Source of the DNA: Saccharospirillum sp.
GTDB taxonomy: Bacteria > Pseudomonadota > Gammaproteobacteria > Pseudomonadales > Natronospirillaceae
Assembly: GCA_018402545.1 (NCBI GenBank)
Contig: JAGYIL010000004.1
Coordinates: 1-64,000 of the forward strand
Reading direction: 5' to 3'
Length of the DNA stretch: 64,000 nt
Each line of letters starts with the position of its first letter. Positions within the stretch are counted from its first letter, which is position 1. The notes beneath the pieces were generated by a model that made no database searches, was not told where the DNA came from, and saw only the letters and a list, made by a program, of their open reading frames with translations. The position numbers were made by a program, and so were the translations under genes. Below are positions 60,973 through 64,000 of this stretch, one piece after another.

Positions 60973-62849
60973 TTAACACCTATGTCTTCAATGTGGCTTT
61001 TATTTGGTTTTGAATTTCCTTGGCTTGCATTGACGATCGTTTGAAATTTACTGCTATGCTTGAATAAATACTCATAAGTTCCTTGCTTCTCTACTACTCC
61101 ACCATCGAATAGTATTATGTTATCTGCAGCGATTATCGAGGACAGTCTATGCGCAACAATCACTATTGTTTTTGAACTTGATATTTCTTTTATCGAATTC
61201 ATGATCTCTAATTCAGTAACACTATCCAATGCACTTGTCGCCTCATCAAAGATTATAATGTCAGGGTTATTGTAAAGTGCTCTAGCAATTCCGATTCGCT
61301 GTATTTGTCCCCCACTGAATTTTGTACCGCGTTCACCCACTTTCGTGTCAATTCCATCTGGTAAAGCGTCAATTACTTTGTTCAGTTGCGCGAGTCTTAT
61401 TGCATCTGTAATTTTTTTGTCGTCAATTTCTTCACGTGGGATTCCGAATGCAATGTTTTGTCGAATCGATTCATCGGTTAAAAAAATCGACTGTGGTACA
61501 TATCCTATCTTTCGTTGCCAGATATACATATGTTTATCTTCTAGTGCTTGTCCTCCAATTTCAATTGAGCCAGAAGATGGTTCAAGTAACCCAAGAAGTA
61601 AGTCAGCAGCTGTGCTTTTACCAGCACCTGAAGCGCCCACAAACGCGTTAACAGCCATAGGTTTAATTTGGAGTGATAGGTCATTTATAGCATGCGTTTT
61701 ACTGCCTGGGTAGATGTATTTAACGTTTTTAAATACTATGTCTGAAAAAGGGTCTAGTGGAGGTAGGTCTGCTTTTAATTCAGCACTACCTTGCTTTCTG
61801 CTATTGTTAGTTTCGTTTAGTTTTCTGTATATGCTTGGTATGACTACAGAGTGAGCTTTGAGCGTCGAAGTGCTTTTGTATATACCCTGTATTGCTGGAA
61901 GTAGTTTGTACCCCGCCATAGCATAAAAACTAAGTACTGCTATAGGGTTTGCATCTGTCATACTACTTGTCAACATGAAAATAGCTAGTCCTAAAATCGC
62001 ACAAAAAATTACTGTTTCAACTATGTATCTTGGTAGTTCACCCGCAAGCTCAATGAATGAAGCTGAATTAAGTGTCTTTAAAGCAAGCTTACCTAAGGTT
62101 TTCGAATACCAACTTTCAGCATGTATTAGCTTTATTTCTTTTATTCCGTGAAGACTTTCATTCAGAAGTTTTAGCTTTTGTTGGTTAAGGTTTTCTATTG
62201 CTTGTCCATGTATGGTGATCTGTTTCTTTGTAAATAGATATATGGTTACGTAAATTGTGCCGATTAGACCGATTGCAGCAACTGCTAAAGTTATATTTAC
62301 GTAGAATAGAGAGCCAATTATGAATACGGCTGTTAGCGTTTGAGCGACGAAATTCAATGCTTGCTGTACTACCATGTAAATAAATCTAGGGATCTCTTGC
62401 GTTATATTTGAGATAAGTTTAGACGAATTTTGTTGCGCAAAGAAAACGTATGGTGAGAGCACATAGTTTGAGTACAGGCGTGTTTGAAGGTTTGCACCAA
62501 CTCTGACTGAGAATCTTATTGAAAACCAAATCGATAGCGCGGTAATGGTGTTGCTAATAAGTATGGTCGTTGCAGCAAATATAGCGAAAGCGACAAAGTA
62601 CTGGTTGTTACTCTCGAATTGAAAATAGTCATATGACCATTTTAACAATTCATTTGTCTGGATAAGGCTGGGTGTCGTTATAATTGCGATGAAGGGTGCT
62701 ATAGATGCGATGCCGGCAAGCTGAAACAGTGTTGACGCCATAAAGAGAGCCTGTAGCAAAGCTAGTTTTGAGAATAATGATCGCTCAATAAGACTGAGCC
62801 CCATCATTATGTAGTCTTTAATAGATAGGCTTTTACCGCTGTTATTCAT
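60969..62849 (-). CDS. ABC transporter, fused permease-ATPase (PglK/MsbA-like flippase)
   Basis: This 626-residue half-transporter has six transmembrane helices in the first 330 residues. The nucleotide-binding domain carries Walker A GASGAGKSTAADLL, the Q loop GYVPQSIFL, the signature FSGGQIQRIGIARAL, Walker B IIIFDEATSALD and the H-loop VAHRLSS. Such proteins flip lipid-linked oligosaccharides across the inner membrane. No Wzx-type flippase is seen in the window, so this may fill that role. An ATG at 62876 is an alternative start and neither has a strong ribosome site. Confidence 0.88.
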   Translation of the reverse strand: MNNSGKSLSIKDYIMMGLSLIERSLFSKLALLQALFMASTLFQLAGIASIAPFIAIITTPSLIQTNELLKWSYDYFQFESNNQYFVAFAIFAATTILISNTITALSIWFSIRFSVRVGANLQTRLYSNYVLSPYVFFAQQNSSKLISNITQEIPRFIYMVVQQALNFVAQTLTAVFIIGSLFYVNITLAVAAIGLIGTIYVTIYLFTKKQITIHGQAIENLNQQKLKLLNESLHGIKEIKLIHAESWYSKTLGKLALKTLNSASFIELAGELPRYIVETVIFCAILGLAIFMLTSSMTDANPIAVLSFYAMAGYKLLPAIQGIYKSTSTLKAHSVVIPSIYRKLNETNNSRKQGSAELKADLPPLDPFSDIVFKNVKYIYPGSKTHAINDLSLQIKPMAVNAFVGASGAGKSTAADLLLGLLEPSSGSIEIGGQALEDKHMYIWQRKIGYVPQSIFLTDESIRQNIAFGIPREEIDDKKITDAIRLAQLNKVIDALPDGIDTKVGERGTKFSGGQIQRIGIARALYNNPDIIIFDEATSALDSVTELEIMNSIKEISSSKTIVIVAHRLSSIIAADNIILFDGGVVEKQGTYEYLFKHSSKFQTIVNASQGNSKPNKSHIEDIGVK

Positions 62850-63050
62850 TTTGCACTCAACCCGATTTCGTGACATTGCTTTCTTAGCTTTTGCGCTTTG
62901 ATGAAATTATTTGAATAGTGTATGAAACACATTAGCATTCCCTCCTCGTCTGCTGCTATTTGCCGATTGATACAGAAAGTTCTTATAAAATATATTAACG
63001 AGAATAAAAGGTTCTCTTTTGCTGAAGTTAGGGTTAATCGTGTGCATTGG

Positions 63051-64000
63051 TTATTCATAGCAATAGACCCCAATGGTTTGTTTGGCACATTGATCAGCCG
63101 TAAGTTTGAATCGATCCCGAACGGGGGAGGTTTGATCAGGCGTGCTTATCAGGTCAGTCATTGCCGCAGAGAGTGCAAGTGGCGTCTGTGCGACGGGAGA
63201 AAGCCCCGTTTGAACGCCGTTTTGAGCGAGATGCACGGTATCGGTAGTGAGTAAGGTTGTTCCCAACCCAAGCGTTTCCAGGGCAACCATCGGCATGCCT
63301 TCATGGTCTGAACACAGCACGACGGCATCGCATGCCTGAATAATCGCGGGAATGTCGTTTCGGTGGCCATGGAATTGAACCTGAGGTTCGGCCAGGCTCA
63401 GTGTGTCGGCCTGGGCTTTCAGGGTGGCTTCTAACGGGCCATTTCCAACGATGTGAAAGCGGTATTGGTTGGATTGGTCCAGAACAAGCCTAGCGGCTTC
63501 CAGGAACAGGTCTACTCGTTTTACCGGCACCAGGCGGCCAATGATGGCGATGTGTATGCAGCCGGGTTCAAACACCAGGTCGGTGCCGGCGTTGGCCTTT
63601 TCGGTCAGCTCTTCGAGGTCGACGCCGTTGGGTACGCAATAGAGGTGTTGTGCGCCATAGTGGCCTTTGAGCTTGTCCATCAGTTCCCGGGATACGACGA
63701 TGACGCCGTCTTGCAGCCAGCGGCCGCAGGCGTGGTCTACCCAGCGTTGAATGCTTGTTTTGAGGCCGCCATTGAATTCGCTGGCGCCGTGTACGGTGCG
63801 CACACACCGAGCGCGCAGAGTGGTCAGGTTGGCCAGGCTGCCGAGAATGTTCTCTTTTTGGCGGTGGGTGTGAATAACGGTTGGTTTGAATGCCTTTATG
63901 GCCCGGCGAATGCCCTGGAACAGTTGCCAGGCAGAACAGCGTGTTTCGTCTAATACGGTAACCGGGATGTCGATGGCGCGCAGGCGGGAGGCAAGTTCGC
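63051..64000 (-). CDS. Glycosyltransferase family 4, partial (5' end beyond window)
   Basis: The frame stays open to the right edge of the window. The visible part includes THRQKENILGSLANLTTL and RTVHGASEFNGG of the N-terminal domain. It continues through VPNGVDLEEL, IAIIGRLVPVKRVDLFLEAA, VGNGPLEATLK and the C-terminal SDHEGMPMVALETLGLG. These are complete GT4 donor-site motifs. The GC-rich codon use returns here, unlike the cassette to its left. It is the first gene of the minus-strand block in view, with a gap of about 200 bp before the ABC gene. Confidence 0.9.
   Translation of the reverse strand, partial: ELASRLRAIDIPVTVLDETRCSAWQLFQGIRRAIKAFKPTVIHTHRQKENILGSLANLTTLRARCVRTVHGASEFNGGLKTSIQRWVDHACGRWLQDGVIVVSRELMDKLKGHYGAQHLYCVPNGVDLEELTEKANAGTDLVFEPGCIHIAIIGRLVPVKRVDLFLEAARLVLDQSNQYRFHIVGNGPLEATLKAQADTLSLAEPQVQFHGHRNDIPAIIQACDAVVLCSDHEGMPMVALETLGLGTTLLTTDTVHLAQNGVQTGLSPVAQTPLALSAAMTDLISTPDQTSPVRDRFKLTADQCAKQTIGVYCYE

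Noticed and set aside
62846-63254. Two short overlapping open frames on opposite strands at the cassette border
   Set aside because: They overlap the ABC transporter and GT4 genes, lack ribosome sites and resemble nothing; the true gap is only about 200 bp.

Overview
The window looks like a chromosomal segment of a moderately GC-rich gammaproteobacterium, probably a marine Oceanospirillales/Saccharospirillum-like lineage. That placement is inferred from the gene set (cytochrome c5, lgt-thyA, acs with CrbS/CrbR, an exosortase-A locus) and was not tested by any search.

Region 1 (1-16.4 kb) is core genome. It holds the 3' end of a 23S rRNA, a 5S rRNA and its terminator, then an array of three exact-period 160-bp palindromic repeats. 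Cytochrome c5, a Xi-class glutathione transferase, lgt, thyA and a Lon-like AAA+ protease follow. Next comes the acetate module: acs, a LuxR-type regulator (CrbR-like), two small unknown genes and the symporter-histidine kinase CrbS. Ferrochelatase hemH ends the region. A 264-bp MITE with CTAG target duplications marks the boundary.

Region 2 (16.7-49.9 kb) is an exosortase A (XrtA)-type exopolysaccharide locus. Its conserved part comprises the XrtA-associated ATPase, two DUF3473 deacetylases, a nucleotide-sugar dehydrogenase, the initiating sugar transferase, Wza-like export protein, Wzz-like chain-length protein, a tyrosine-kinase homologue that has lost its Walker motifs, an outer-membrane barrel, an AMP ligase, FemAB protein and exosortase A. 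Embedded in it (27-43 kb) is an unusual acylation module: an aminoacyl-type AMP ligase, two free acyl carrier proteins, an FkbH-like HAD enzyme, an acyl-CoA dehydrogenase, a DUF1839 protein, a cytosolic GH2-like glycosidase, two two-domain alpha/beta hydrolases with a GxCxG nucleophile box, an SGNH hydrolase and two membrane acyltransferases. I infer that it builds an acyl or aminoacyl group on a carrier protein and attaches it to the polysaccharide.

Region 3 (about 49.9-62.9 kb) is visibly AT-rich and reads as an exchangeable polysaccharide cassette: low-molecular-weight tyrosine phosphatase, Wzy/ligase, PaaK-like ligase, GT2, a secreted polysaccharide-lyase-like protein, two GT4s, GT25, an acyltransferase-SGNH fusion and a lipid-linked-sugar type ABC flippase. 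GC-rich sequence returns at about 63.05 kb with a GT4 that runs off the right end.

Transcription is organised in blocks: minus 21.1-16.7 kb, plus 21.3-29.4 kb, minus 44.7-29.3 kb, plus 44.8-46.4 kb, minus 48.6-46.4 kb, plus 48.7-55.4 kb, minus 64.0-55.5 kb. No PEP-CTERM substrate protein, tRNA, CRISPR array or transposase gene was seen.
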